Assembly: GCA_027459785.1 (NCBI GenBank)
Contig: DAIDGU010000038.1
Coordinates: forward strand, 31,906-95,905
Direction: 5' to 3'
Length of the DNA: 64,000 nt
Source: Ktedonobacteria bacterium
GTDB lineage: Bacteria; Chloroflexota; Ktedonobacteria; Ktedonobacterales; JACDGC01
Both the position numbers and the translations under genes were made by a program. The notes beneath the pieces were generated by a model that ran no database searches, had not been told where the DNA came from, and was given only the letters and a program-made list of their open reading frames with translations. Positions 26,346 to 35,558 of this stretch are shown piece by piece; the first letter of the stretch is position 1; each line of letters starts with the position of its first letter.

Positions 26346-28001
26346 TTAGCTGATGGCCACGCTCTGGCCGGCGACAACGAAACACTGCTCATACGCGAAG
26401 AGGCCGACGAGGGCGGCCACGCCCGCGAGCGCCAGCCAGACCAGCGCGCCGGTGGCGAGCGCCAGCAGCGCGGCCAGTGCCGCGCCCCCCAGCCCCACAC
26501 CGACGGCCAAGCCCCAGAAGATGCCGCGCAACGCGCCGTGGGTGATGATATGGCCGGCGGCGGTCACCTGCCGATTCGCATGCGGCACAAACAGTTCGCT
26601 GCCAAAGGCGAGCGCCTGCGCGCCCAGCGCCACCAGCAGCGTCACCGCCAGGAGGTGGGCGGCAACAGGACCGGCGCGCAAGGGTCCGGCCAGCAGAGCC
26701 AGCGCCCCCGCGCCCGCCAGCACGGCTTGCACCAGCAGGTGGGGCAACAGTAGCGGACTTTGCCAGAAGTCGCGCCCTTCGGCCTGGCCGAAGAGGAACG
26801 CGGTATAGCCGGCAGCGGCGGCAGCCAGCAGCGCGGTGGGCCACAGGAGCGCCCGCACCAGACCATGCCAGCCGAAAAGTTCGCCACCGAACCAGAGCGT
26901 GAGCAGCCCGCCATACGCCGCTAGGATGTAGCCGCCCCAGACAAGCCACGAAGTCCAGTTTGGTTTCAGAAAGAGATACAGGAAGCGTTCGGGGCGCTTG
27001 AGATCGACCACCAGCAAGAGCAGGGTGATGCCCAGGAAGGCCAGCGCCACCAGTGGCGCGGCGATGCCGAAAAGCGCCCGCACGGGGGCCAGCCCCAGGC
27101 CCAGCGCCAGCGCGGTCAGCAGGAACGCGCCGCCCGCGATGGACTTCGTGCCGAGGTAGGCCGACACCATCCAGCCCCACGGACGCGCCTTGGGGATGTC
27201 ATAGGCCACGCGGGCCGCGCCGCGATATGTGCGGCGATCTACCACGCCCTGGGCCTGCAAGCTGGCGACCCGATCCGCGACTGGTGCCGGCACAGCCGGC
27301 GGCGAGGCCGGGCGCGGCGCGGCGGGAACGACGGGCAACGGCACATGGCGCGGGCGCATGTGTGGCGGCTCCGCCACCGTACCATCAGCGGTGAGCTGCG
27401 CCCGCCGCATGAACATAAAAAGATCTTCCTGGGGCAACGCTTCGGGATTGATCGCATGCTCATCCGCCCCGACATAATAGACGTTCGGACCGGTGCCTTG
27501 TTCGGGCCGGCGCACGCGCACGCTCTCGCGCCCCACCAATTGCGCGATCTGGCTCTGCGGATCGTGCAGGTCGCCCGCGACGATGGCTTGCTCCGGGCAG
27601 ACGACGACGCAGGCCGGCTGCAATCCCTGATCGACGCGATGCGCACAGAAGTTGCACTTGGACGCGGTGTGCGTGTTCGGATCGATGTGCAGGGCATCAT
27701 AGGGACAGGCTTGCATGCAGCTTTTGCAGCCGATGCAGCGCTCGCGGTCGAAATCCACGATGCCGTCGTCGCGCTTGAAGAGCGATTTGGTGGGACAGAT
27801 GGCGACGCAAGGGGCATCATCGCAATGGTTGCAGCGGTTGACGAGAAAATGGCGGCGCGTGTTAGGGAATTCGCCCTTTTCGATATACTTGACCCAGGTA
27901 CGATACACGCCGATGGGCGTATCGTGTTCCGCCTTGCACGCGACGGTGCAGGCATGGCAGCCGATGCACTTACGCTGATCGATCACGAAGCCGTACTTCA
28001 T
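26346..28001 (-). CDS. Fused four-cluster ferredoxin and NrfD membrane subunit
   Basis: Residues about 1-190 form a PsrB/NrfC-type ferredoxin with four Cys groups: CIGCHACTVACKAEH, CNHCDDAPCVAICP, CIGCKSCMQACPYDA, and CNFC with ACVVVCP. After a Pro-rich linker at about 220-260, residues 280-551 are an NrfD/PsrC-like membrane domain of about eight helices (VVDLKRPERFLYLFLKPN). The two are normally separate proteins. The fusion would pass electrons between quinol and the molybdenum subunit encoded just downstream. The start ATG 28001 follows GAGGAGG by 6 nt. No signal peptide precedes the ferredoxin, so the cluster domain should be cytoplasmic. Confidence 0.92.
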   Translation of the reverse strand: MKYGFVIDQRKCIGCHACTVACKAEHDTPIGVYRTWVKYIEKGEFPNTRRHFLVNRCNHCDDAPCVAICPTKSLFKRDDGIVDFDRERCIGCKSCMQACPYDALHIDPNTHTASKCNFCAHRVDQGLQPACVVVCPEQAIVAGDLHDPQSQIAQLVGRESVRVRRPEQGTGPNVYYVGADEHAINPEALPQEDLFMFMRRAQLTADGTVAEPPHMRPRHVPLPVVPAAPRPASPPAVPAPVADRVASLQAQGVVDRRTYRGAARVAYDIPKARPWGWMVSAYLGTKSIAGGAFLLTALALGLGLAPVRALFGIAAPLVALAFLGITLLLLVVDLKRPERFLYLFLKPNWTSWLVWGGYILAAYGGLLTLWFGGELFGWHGLVRALLWPTALLAAAAAGYTAFLFGQAEGRDFWQSPLLLPHLLVQAVLAGAGALALLAGPLRAGPVAAHLLAVTLLVALGAQALAFGSELFVPHANRQVTAAGHIITHGALRGIFWGLAVGVGLGGAALAALLALATGALVWLALAGVAALVGLFAYEQCFVVAGQSVAIS

Positions 28002-28190
28002 CGTCAACCTCCTCAAAATGGCGCGCAGCCACACGCCGGCGCATGATGCCATCGCTGGATATGCATGGCAGTATACGAGGAGTGGTCAACACAGTCCAAT
28101 AACGGTTTGTTCGTGATATCCTAATATGAGCTTATGATGCCGCCCCGTGTGCGCCGCTGGCACAGAGTAGGGGTGGTCGTGAGGAACACC

Positions 28191-29075
28191 ATGCCATTGC
28201 CCTTTACCTTCGCCCAACTGGCGACGCTTGTGCATGTCGCTGATTCCGGCAATTTCACGCGCACCGCCGAGGAATTATTCCTCACCCAACCCGCCGTCAC
28301 CCAACAACTGCGCGCCCTCGAACGCCAATTGCAGGTGCCACTGATCGAGGTCGTCGGGCGGCATCCGGTGCTGACGGAGGCCGGGCGCTTTCTGGTGGCA
28401 CGGGCGCGCGTGGTGCTGGGCCAGGCGGACGAACTGGAACGTGATATGCGGGCCTTCGCCGCCGCTGAGATCGGCGAAATGCGTGTCGGCGCGACGCTGA
28501 CCATCGGCACCTATGTGTTGCCCCGGCTGCTGGCGCGCTTCCAGCAAGAACGGCCTCAGAGTCACCTGCACGTGACGATTGCGAATACCACGACTATCGC
28601 CGCACAGGTACTCGCCGGCATGGTGAGCATCGCCCTGGTGGAAGGCGAAGTGGTGGCGGAGGCATTCGCCAGCGTGCCGTTTCAGGCGGATGAACTGGTG
28701 CTGGTCACGCCGCCCACACACCGGCTGGTTCACCTGGCCGACGCCGCCGTGCGCGATCTCGCCGGCGAACCATTGGTGCTGCGCGAGGCGGGATCGGGGA
28801 CGCGCGCCCTGGCCGAAGCGGCGTTGCGCGCGGCGGGCGTCGTGCCGCAGGTGGCGCTGGCGATGCCCAGCGGTGAAGGCGTGCTGCGCGCGGTGGAAGC
28901 CGGCCTGGGGGTGACGCTCATCTCGCGGCTGGTGGCGGCGGATGCCGTGGCAGCGGGACGCCTGGTGATCGTGCCGCTGGCTGACCTGGCAGCCCAGCGT
29001 GTCTTCCAGGCGATCACCGTGCGGGGACGCGTGCAATCACCGCTCGTCCAGGCGTTCCTGGCGCTGCTCGCCTGA
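28191..29075 (+). CDS. LysR family transcriptional regulator
   Basis: The 294-residue protein has an N-terminal winged helix (FAQLATLVHVADSGNFTRTAEELFLTQPAVTQQLRALE) and a periplasmic-binding-like effector domain (GEMRVGATLTIGTYVLPRLL, PLVLREAGSGTR). The profile resembles the CysB/CysL/CbbR group that senses sulfur or carbon metabolites. It is divergent from the ferredoxin-NrfD gene with a 190-bp gap and is the likely regulator of the molybdoenzyme operon. The start ATG 28191 follows GTGAGGA. Confidence 0.9.
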   Translation: MPLPFTFAQLATLVHVADSGNFTRTAEELFLTQPAVTQQLRALERQLQVPLIEVVGRHPVLTEAGRFLVARARVVLGQADELERDMRAFAAAEIGEMRVGATLTIGTYVLPRLLARFQQERPQSHLHVTIANTTTIAAQVLAGMVSIALVEGEVVAEAFASVPFQADELVLVTPPTHRLVHLADAAVRDLAGEPLVLREAGSGTRALAEAALRAAGVVPQVALAMPSGEGVLRAVEAGLGVTLISRLVAADAVAAGRLVIVPLADLAAQRVFQAITVRGRVQSPLVQAFLALLA

Positions 29076-29155
29076 CTAGCGAGACGTGTTCATCTCTGGT
29101 GAAGCATACGCTAATCAATACCGCACAGCCTGCCAACGTGTAGCACTCCCGCATG

Positions 29156-30697
29156 CTAGCGCGGATCGTGGAGTAACGCCTGAGCGGCCTGTTTGCCAGG
29201 CGTGCCAGCGATGCCCCCGACGGGCGCGGTCCCCGCGCCGGAGATGTAGAGTCCCCGGATCGGGGTGCGGTGGTGGCCCAGCCGTCGCGTTGGGCGCAGC
29301 GGCCCCAGTTGGTCCAGGGTGAGATCGAGATACATCGGGTGGCCCAGCGGCCAGCAGCCCACGCGCTCCATCTCATCCGGTGTGAAAGCGCGCACGCCCT
29401 GGATGCTGGCACGGAAACCGGGCGCACGCGCCTCAACGAGCGCCAGGCAGCGTTCGGTGAACTCCGCCCGCCGCGCCTCCCAGCCACCCCGCACGCGCCC
29501 AGGTGCCGCCGGACACGCCAGATAGACGGTATGATGGCCGGGCGGAGCCAGCGTGGCATCCAACGCGGAGGTGGTGAAGGCGTAGAGTGGCAGTGGATCG
29601 GGCAATTCCTGCGCTTCAGCCTGCCGGAAACCCTGCGCCAGTTCGCTGAGGGTATCGACGTAGCTTTGCAAGCCGTGATAGTCGGCGGGCTGCGCGCCAG
29701 GATAGGGCGGCAAGCGATCTGTGGCGACATGCACCAGCGCCTGCACGACATTAGCACGATGTGCGGCCCCTAGATCGGCGGCCACCGGCCCCGCGAGCGG
29801 CGGGTTCAGCAACTGGAGCAGGGCGGTTTGGGGATCGATGGCAGTGATGACAGCGGCGGAGGGCAACTGCTCGCCATCGGCCAGCACCACCCCACCCACC
29901 CGGCCTCCCGACGCTACGATGCGCGCGACCGTCGCGTTACAGCGCACCTGGCCGCCGAGCGCCGCTAGCCGGCGCAGGAGCGCGTCGATGAGCGCCTGGG
30001 AGCCGCCGCGCGGGTGCCATTGGCCGAAGAGGTGATAAGCTGCCTGCCAATAGGCGAAGATGGCTCCGCCAGGGACGAGCGGGCTGACATTGGCATGCGC
30101 GGCGAAGGCCGCGACAGGCCCCCGCACGAGATCACTGGCCAGATCGCGCTCCAGCAACGCGGCATACGGCCCCAGCAGATCGCGCCCTAGCTGCAAAAAA
30201 TCCTGCTGCCGCACCAGGCGGCGCAGTTCGCCCAGTCGTCCGAGGGCGGTGCGCACCTGTGAGGTACCGCGAATCGTCGGCAGCACGGACTGAATGATCG
30301 GCACGGCGACGCGCATAAAACTGGCGTAGGCTTCGGCATCGCGCGGGCTGCTGGCCGCGATGCTCGCCACCGTCGCGTCAATCGAGCGATAGAAGCGGAC
30401 GATACGCCCATCGGCGCGGATAGCGACGGAAAAGGGATCCATTTCCTGATACGCCAGCCCCGCCCCGGCGAGATCCAATTCCTGGGGAATGCTGGTCATA
30501 TTGATAATGTTGTGCGCGACGGCGTGCAGGTCGAAGCGATAGCCAGGGATGCGCTCGGCGGTGCGTGAGCCGCCGCCTGGTACGTCGGCTTGTTCCAGCA
30601 CCAGAACATCGCGCCCTGCCCGCGCCAGATAACACGCGGCGATCAATCCGTTGTGGCCCGCGCCGACCACGATCACGCGCCCACCTTGTCGCGCCAT
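29156..30697 (-). CDS. FAD-dependent oxidoreductase of the phytoene desaturase/PYROXD2 type
   Basis: The 513-residue protein has a dinucleotide-binding N-terminus (VIVVGAGHNGLIAACYLARAG, VLEQADVPGGGSRT) and a C-terminal FAD motif (GLYISGAGTAPVGGIAGTPGKQAAQALL). This is the CrtI-like branch that includes carotenoid desaturases and PYROXD2; no carotenoid genes are nearby, so the substrate is unknown. It ends the ArsR-headed minus-strand run, 63 bp after the TauE gene. Its first 36 codons are duplicated as a remnant near 38.2 kb. Confidence 0.88.
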   Translation of the reverse strand: MARQGGRVIVVGAGHNGLIAACYLARAGRDVLVLEQADVPGGGSRTAERIPGYRFDLHAVAHNIINMTSIPQELDLAGAGLAYQEMDPFSVAIRADGRIVRFYRSIDATVASIAASSPRDAEAYASFMRVAVPIIQSVLPTIRGTSQVRTALGRLGELRRLVRQQDFLQLGRDLLGPYAALLERDLASDLVRGPVAAFAAHANVSPLVPGGAIFAYWQAAYHLFGQWHPRGGSQALIDALLRRLAALGGQVRCNATVARIVASGGRVGGVVLADGEQLPSAAVITAIDPQTALLQLLNPPLAGPVAADLGAAHRANVVQALVHVATDRLPPYPGAQPADYHGLQSYVDTLSELAQGFRQAEAQELPDPLPLYAFTTSALDATLAPPGHHTVYLACPAAPGRVRGGWEARRAEFTERCLALVEARAPGFRASIQGVRAFTPDEMERVGCWPLGHPMYLDLTLDQLGPLRPTRRLGHHRTPIRGLYISGAGTAPVGGIAGTPGKQAAQALLHDPR

Positions 30698-30760
30698 ATG
30701 CCTTCTCCTACGCCATCTATCCCTTCATCAGTACCCCTCTGATGGAAATTGGGGGGATGC

Positions 30761-32023
30761 TTAACCATGGACAAAGCCGCGTATCAGCATTTCGACGGCA
30801 ATCGCGATCAGGATCGGGACGAAGATCTTGCGCACCGTACTGTTGGAGAGCTTGGCAAGGGTTTGCGCGCCAATCAGTGCGCTGATCAGCACACCCAGTG
30901 CCACGGGCGCGGCCACCAGGGGATGGATGTCGCCGCGCTGGAAGTAGATCCCTGCGCTGGCCGCCGCCGTCACGCCAATCATGAAATTGCTGGTGGTAGA
31001 CGAGACTTTCATCGGCAGGCGCATGGCAGTATCCATTGCCAGCACCTTGAACGTGCCGCTGCCAATGCCCAGCAAACCGGAGATCAGTCCAGCGATGTAC
31101 ATCATGCTGAAACCCTGTGGCACATGCGTAACTTGATAGGTCACCTGGCCGCCCTGCTGGGCATCGGGATACGTGCTGGCTAGCGCCAGGCGGTCGGCCC
31201 AGCGATCATTGGTCACACCCTGGGGCAACTCTTCACCCAGTTTGGTGATGAGTGGCGCGGCGCTGAAGAGCAACACCAGGCCAAAGATGATGAAGAGCAA
31301 GTTGGGGGCCAGTACCACGGCCAGGAACGCGCCACTGATCGCGCCGATGGTGGTCGCGATCTCCAGGAACATCCCCACGCGCAAGTTGGTCAAATGGTCC
31401 TTCACATACGCCGCCGCCGCGCCACTGGAGGTGGCGATGACTGAGACGATGGATGCGCCGATTGCGACATCAATCGGCAGGCCGAAGGCGATGGTCAGCA
31501 GTGGCACGACGAAGATGCCCCCACCCAGCCCCACCAGTGCGCCGACCAGCCCGGCCACGATGGCGGCGAGGAAGACTAGCACGAAGAAGCCGAAGCTCGG
31601 TGTAAGCGTCACCGTCTTGACATGGCCCCCGAAGACCGCACCCAGCGCGATGATGCTGATGAGCAAGATCACCAAGACAAGGGTGGTGATGGCCACATAG
31701 CGCCGGTCGCCTTCCGCTGCGAAAGCGAAGATTGAGACCGCCACGCGCAGCACTGGCGTCAGCAACAATACCAGTAGCCCCAGCACGATGATCCCCAGTG
31801 GATCGCCGTGCAGCACGCTCTGCGCCACGGCGGGCAGGGAGTGGGGAAACGCGGCGGGTCCGCCGCGTGCGAGATGCAGGATCAGCCCCAGCACGATGAT
31901 GGCGGCACTCAGCAGTACGCCACCGCGCAACACGTTGCTGATCGCAACCTCTGCCTGCCGTACCAGTGCGTCATTGTGGCGCGACTCAGCGGTAAAAGCC
32001 GTTTCTTCTAGGGATGCGGTCAT
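30761..32023 (-). CDS. DUF1634 domain fused to TauE/SafE-type sulfite/anion exporter
   Basis: Residues about 22-130 match DUF1634, a three-helix membrane domain (ISNVLRGGVLLSAAIIVLG, LTPVLRVAVSIFAFAAEGD). Residues about 140-420 are a TauE/SafE permease with the two repeated signatures GLVGALVGLGGGIFVVPLL and GLISGLLGIGSGTFKVLAM. The two are usually neighbouring genes. TauE/SafE proteins export sulfite, sulfoacetate or related anions. Position in a sulfur-linked operon supports sulfite or thiosulfate export. The next gene upstream ends 32 bp away. Confidence 0.92.
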   Translation of the reverse strand: MTASLEETAFTAESRHNDALVRQAEVAISNVLRGGVLLSAAIIVLGLILHLARGGPAAFPHSLPAVAQSVLHGDPLGIIVLGLLVLLLTPVLRVAVSIFAFAAEGDRRYVAITTLVLVILLISIIALGAVFGGHVKTVTLTPSFGFFVLVFLAAIVAGLVGALVGLGGGIFVVPLLTIAFGLPIDVAIGASIVSVIATSSGAAAAYVKDHLTNLRVGMFLEIATTIGAISGAFLAVVLAPNLLFIIFGLVLLFSAAPLITKLGEELPQGVTNDRWADRLALASTYPDAQQGGQVTYQVTHVPQGFSMMYIAGLISGLLGIGSGTFKVLAMDTAMRLPMKVSSTTSNFMIGVTAAASAGIYFQRGDIHPLVAAPVALGVLISALIGAQTLAKLSNSTVRKIFVPILIAIAVEMLIRGFVHG

Positions 32024-32055
32024 AAATACTCTCCTTTAGATAATTGAGCACGATT

Positions 32056-32481
32056 TCAGCGCCTCAATGCAGGCGAGGAGAATGGCACCAAAACGGTGAG
32101 CGCGAGTACCACCACGATGGCTTCCAGCACCAGGGACAGCAGGCCATTGGGAGATTGCCAGGGTAAGCGATGCAACGCGGGCAGCCCAAAGGTGCGGCTG
32201 AAGACGTACCCCAGCAGCGATCCACCAGCGATGACGTCGCCGATGGTCCAACCTACTCTATCATCGCTCCAGGCGATCCAGCCTGCCGCCACAACGGCAC
32301 CCACACAATCGATTACAAAGAGCACCCCCAAATAGGTCGCCAGGTGCAAACCCACTGGCACAATAGCGAGGTGAATCACAGCGATAGCGATCAGGAGGAG
32401 GACGCCCGTTATCTGTCGGGCGATGTTCCAAAGAGAACGCTGATGGCTCAGCATCACCGGCGAGTGTGATCCAAATGTCAT
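32056..32481 (-). CDS. Small four-helix membrane protein of unknown function
   Basis: The 141-residue protein has hydrophobic segments at about residues 21-44, 49-66, 80-97 and 112-133, joined by short loops. No motif is recognised. The start ATG 32481 is preceded by AAAGGAG at 8 nt. It lies between the binding-protein gene (13 bp upstream) and the TauE gene (32 bp downstream), so it may be an accessory of the transporter. Confidence 0.75.
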   Translation of the reverse strand: MTFGSHSPVMLSHQRSLWNIARQITGVLLLIAIAVIHLAIVPVGLHLATYLGVLFVIDCVGAVVAAGWIAWSDDRVGWTIGDVIAGGSLLGYVFSRTFGLPALHRLPWQSPNGLLSLVLEAIVVVLALTVLVPFSSPALRR

Positions 32482-32494
32482 GATGGTGACTCCT

Positions 32495-33343
32495 TTACGC
32501 ATTGGTGGGAGGTGGCGCGAAACCGAAGCGCGCATACACGTCGCGGGCGGCGGCGCTCTGCATGAAGCGCACGAAAGCATGGGCGGCGACAGGGTGCCTT
32601 GCCTCACGCAATGCAGCCAGCGCATACTGGCCCTGAAGATTCTGCTCCGGCGGTAGCTTCACCTGTGTTACTGGTGCGCCCGCGCGCACGTGAAATTGCG
32701 CTTCCGTCGTCCATAGCGGAGCAGCATCCACCACTCCTTGCATCAGCCAGGCAATGCTTTCGCGGTGGTGAATCTGTGTCAGCCGCATCTCGCCCAAGTG
32801 GGCCTTCTCCACCATCAAGTGAGTGACCAGCGCCTCACCGCCAGCCTTGGCACAGACATCCAGAATCAGGCGACCCACACCTTCCGTTTGGGGATTGGGC
32901 AATGCTACGCGCAGGCCGGGGCGGCCCAGGTCCGCCAGTGTGTGTAACCCCAGCGGATTGCCTGCCGTCACCAGCAGAGCGAGATCATTTGCAGCATAAG
33001 TGATGGGTGTTTCGCTGATGCCAGCGGTATGCAACTCGGTAAGTTGGTCAAGGCCGGCAGCCAGCACATCGGCCTGCACGCGCAGCAGCAATTCTCCCAT
33101 GCGCAACGCGCCCTGGCGCACCTGTGCGATGAGGATGCCCGGCGGCAACGTCTCGAAAAAGATGTGCTGTATGGCGGGATGCGCCGCGCGAAACGCGGTG
33201 AAGAGATCGTCCATGACCATGAACTGATTGCCGTTAACAAAAGCGATCAGCTCAGCGTTGATCGGATTGCCATGCAGATCGGTCACGCTATTCCAGGGGG
33301 GAACGGTGAAAGTAACGGGTTCGCGGATATCAGGGACGAACAT
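32495..33343 (-). CDS. ModA-like substrate-binding protein without a signal peptide
   Basis: The 282-residue protein resembles type 2 periplasmic binding proteins of the molybdate/sulfate kind: AFRAAHPAIQHIFFETLPPG, LLVTAGNPLGLHTLADLG, GLRVALPNPQTEGVGRLIL and a C-terminal HAFVRFMQSAAARDVYARFGF. The N-terminus (FVPDIREPVTFTVPPW) is polar, and the ATG follows GGGAGG at 8 nt, so it starts here without a secretion signal. There is no ABC permease or ATPase nearby. A cytoplasmic ligand-sensing or carrier role is inferred. It overlaps the DsrE-like gene by 14 nt. Confidence 0.8.
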   Translation of the reverse strand: MFVPDIREPVTFTVPPWNSVTDLHGNPINAELIAFVNGNQFMVMDDLFTAFRAAHPAIQHIFFETLPPGILIAQVRQGALRMGELLLRVQADVLAAGLDQLTELHTAGISETPITYAANDLALLVTAGNPLGLHTLADLGRPGLRVALPNPQTEGVGRLILDVCAKAGGEALVTHLMVEKAHLGEMRLTQIHHRESIAWLMQGVVDAAPLWTTEAQFHVRAGAPVTQVKLPPEQNLQGQYALAALREARHPVAAHAFVRFMQSAAARDVYARFGFAPPPTNA

Positions 33344-33680
33344 ATAGCCAACCTCCCTGTTGGCGGCGCACCAACTCGCCGATGCCAGAGGGGACGATGA
33401 TGACGCCGGGCAGGAGCGTCACGGGATCGATCTGCCGCTCACGCAGTGTATTGTGGCAGGCGGCCAACATCACACCCCGCGCGTGCAGCGCACCGACTTG
33501 TGCAGCGTAACCGCTCGCGTTGGTGAGCAGATCCAGGCCCAGCCCGTGGGCCACGATTTCGATCTGCGTTTGGTCTGCCCCCAGGTCGTCGAGCAGATTC
33601 GCCACGTTGCGCAAGACGGCGGCGTGTTTGGCGGGATCGCCCTCATCGACATGGATGAGGACGCGATAGCGAGGTTCCAT
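33330..33680 (-). CDS. DsrE/DsrF-like protein
   Basis: The 116-residue protein has the DsrE fold pattern: YRVLIHVDEGDPAKHAAVLRNVANLLDDLG, IEIVAHGLGLDLL, and a Cys in GVMLAACHNTLRER, the usual site of the conserved Cys. It ends with PSGIGELVRRQQGGWLYVRP. DsrE-type proteins carry or transfer sulfane sulfur in the cytoplasm. It overlaps the binding-protein gene by 14 nt, which suggests tight coupling of the two products. Confidence 0.85.
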   Translation of the reverse strand: MEPRYRVLIHVDEGDPAKHAAVLRNVANLLDDLGADQTQIEIVAHGLGLDLLTNASGYAAQVGALHARGVMLAACHNTLRERQIDPVTLLPGVIIVPSGIGELVRRQQGGWLYVRP

Positions 33681-33846
33681 CAGTTATTTCCTGGCTTTCT
33701 GCAAAATGTGCGCCCCATGACGAAGTTTTCTCACTCGTGTCCGTTCCCCGCTTAAAGATGAGATGGAGGTATACCCAAGCAGCACACCAGACAGAATACA
33801 ATTCAGGTGTCGCAGCGGCAAGGATATCGCGTCGCCCATCTCCCGC

Positions 33847-34572
33847 TCAGGCATGGAGTCCTGGTTTGATGGCGGTGAGGTCGTCAATCAACAGCGGGCT
33901 GTGCGCACGAAAGGTTTCTGCATAGGCGACCCCGAAGATGCGCCCGGCATGTTGATCCTCCGCTTCATAGAGGTCGAGGAGCGTGTCACCCGCCTCTACG
34001 GTGAAGATGGCGCGATATTCCGCGAGCGCCGCCTTTTTGCGGGCATAGGTCGCGCTGACATCCACCGCGAAGGCGAAGGCATCGCCCCAGGCGGGTTCCA
34101 TCTTGCAATGCGGGAAGAACAGGCGCTCCACTTTCCATGGTGCAGTCGTGGCCAATGCCTCTCCGCCAGGGACGCGATCCCAATTGGCCAGCCGCGCGTA
34201 AAAGACTGCCGCTTGCACCAACGGGCCAATGGCGGCGTGGTCGGGGTGGACACAAGCGGCGGTGGTGCCAAAGACCCAGCGCGGCTGATGGAGACGGATC
34301 AAGTCAGCGATTTGCAAGCGCAGGGGAAGCGTATCCTGGATGAAGCGATCCTGTTGATCCAACAGCAACCGATGTGCTCCAAGGATGGCCGCCGCACGGC
34401 TGGCCTGTTGAGTACGGACCCCGGCCTCCGCGAAGTCTGCGGGTTCCCCATTGCAGAGATCAACGATCAGTATGTGCCACCCCTGGTCGGCGAGCTTGGC
34501 GATGGTGCCACCCATCTGCACCTCCGCATCATCAGGATGCGCAGTAATGACCAGAGCATCATAGGACATCAT
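33847..34572 (-). CDS. PIG-L family deacetylase
   Basis: The 241-residue protein has the zinc-binding AHPDDAEVQMGG motif at residues 11-22, and HPDHAAIG, which carries the later metal ligand. This is the LmbE/BshB family, which removes N-acetyl groups from GlcNAc conjugates. BshB makes bacillithiol precursors and MshB makes mycothiol precursors. Within a sulfur operon a low-molecular-weight thiol role is attractive, but no glycosyltransferase or ligase partner is adjacent, so it is inference. The ATG 34572 follows GGAGGTACC. Confidence 0.88.
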   Translation of the reverse strand: MMSYDALVITAHPDDAEVQMGGTIAKLADQGWHILIVDLCNGEPADFAEAGVRTQQASRAAAILGAHRLLLDQQDRFIQDTLPLRLQIADLIRLHQPRWVFGTTAACVHPDHAAIGPLVQAAVFYARLANWDRVPGGEALATTAPWKVERLFFPHCKMEPAWGDAFAFAVDVSATYARKKAALAEYRAIFTVEAGDTLLDLYEAEDQHAGRIFGVAYAETFRAHSPLLIDDLTAIKPGLHA

Positions 34573-34626
34573 GGTACCTCCATCAGGGCAAAGGCGTGGT
34601 GACGAGGAAGGACCTAGCCGCGCTGA

Positions 34627-35052
34627 TTACGCAGGTGACGCGGCTGACAAGGCGGCGGCGACCCGTTGTAGCCTGGCCCGCGCCTCGTCGGCCACGGCTT
34701 GCATCGCGGCCTGTTGCACCACCCCCAACATCGCCGCTGGATCCACAAAATCCACGCGGACGCCTGTGGGAGTCTCGCGGACGACCACATTGCAGGGCAA
34801 CAACAGTCCCACATGAGGGTCGATGGTGAGCGCGCGATGCGCCAAGGCGGGATTGCACGCTCCCAGGATCGTGTAAGGGGAGTACTGCTCCTGTAGTTTC
34901 GCTTGCATTGTTGCCTGAACGTCAATCGTGGTCAAAACACCGAATCCTTCCTGTTGCAAGGCATCGGTAACACGCGTCACCGCAGCCGTGAAGGGGAGGG
35001 AAACGGTAACACCGAAGCCATAGGTCGTGTTCTCTTGCGATGGTTGTGACAT
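34627..35052 (-). CDS. DUF302 family protein
   Basis: The 141-residue protein matches DUF302: [66 protein letters not shown] and [11 protein letters not shown]. Members have a conserved Cys (here in GACNP and LPCNV) and are often found with sulfur-oxidation genes. The biochemical function is unknown. The start ATG 35052 follows AGGAGT. It lies 13 bp after the ArsR gene. Confidence 0.9.
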   Translation of the reverse strand: MSQPSQENTTYGFGVTVSLPFTAAVTRVTDALQQEGFGVLTTIDVQATMQAKLQEQYSPYTILGACNPALAHRALTIDPHVGLLLPCNVVVRETPTGVRVDFVDPAAMLGVVQQAAMQAVADEARARLQRVAAALSAASPA

Positions 35053-35065
35053 ACTGTTACTCCTA

Positions 35066-35503
35066 TTATTCTGTGTACCCTGCCGCAGAGGGCGGCGCGG
35101 GACGTACCACCAAGCGCGCCTGAGCATGGAGGCGTTCTTGTACGCCGGCGCAGACGATGCTGCAAAGGGTACGGATGCTCGGATCGGCCACCGTGTAGAT
35201 GATGCTCGTCCCTACCTTGCGGCGCTGCACCAGTCCCCCGTGTGCCAGTGCATGCAAGTGCTTCGAGATGTTCGGTTGGCTGGCACCGGTCAAAGTGACC
35301 AGTTCGCTCACGCTGCGTTCCCCTTGCCCCAGGATCGCCAACAATTTGAGGCGCACTGGTTCGCCTAACAGGCGGAATCGCTCGGCAATCAGGTCCAGCA
35401 GCGGATCAGGAAATCCTTCTTCGCTGAAGTGTTGCCAGGCGGTCGCTGGATCAGGGGTCGGAACCGGATCGGGAGGCGTGAAAGAAAATGGACCAGTGGG
35501 CAT
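35066..35503 (-). CDS. ArsR/SmtB family regulator, candidate persulfide sensor
   Basis: The 145-residue winged-helix protein has the ArsR core: [57 protein letters not shown]. Two cysteines lie close together in TLCSIVCAG after the wing. It lacks the ELCVCDL metal site of ArsR. SqrR/BigR regulators of this family sense persulfides through a Cys pair and control sulfur-detoxification genes like those around it, though their Cys spacing differs. It heads the minus-strand operon and shares a promoter region with the divergent rhodanese gene. The ATG 35503 follows GAGGAAGGTG. Confidence 0.88.
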   Translation of the reverse strand: MPTGPFSFTPPDPVPTPDPATAWQHFSEEGFPDPLLDLIAERFRLLGEPVRLKLLAILGQGERSVSELVTLTGASQPNISKHLHALAHGGLVQRRKVGTSIIYTVADPSIRTLCSIVCAGVQERLHAQARLVVRPAPPSAAGYTE

Positions 35504-35558
35504 GGAATCACCTTCCTCGTATGGTGTCGTGTGACGGCGTGCGCGCTTTGCCTCCGCC

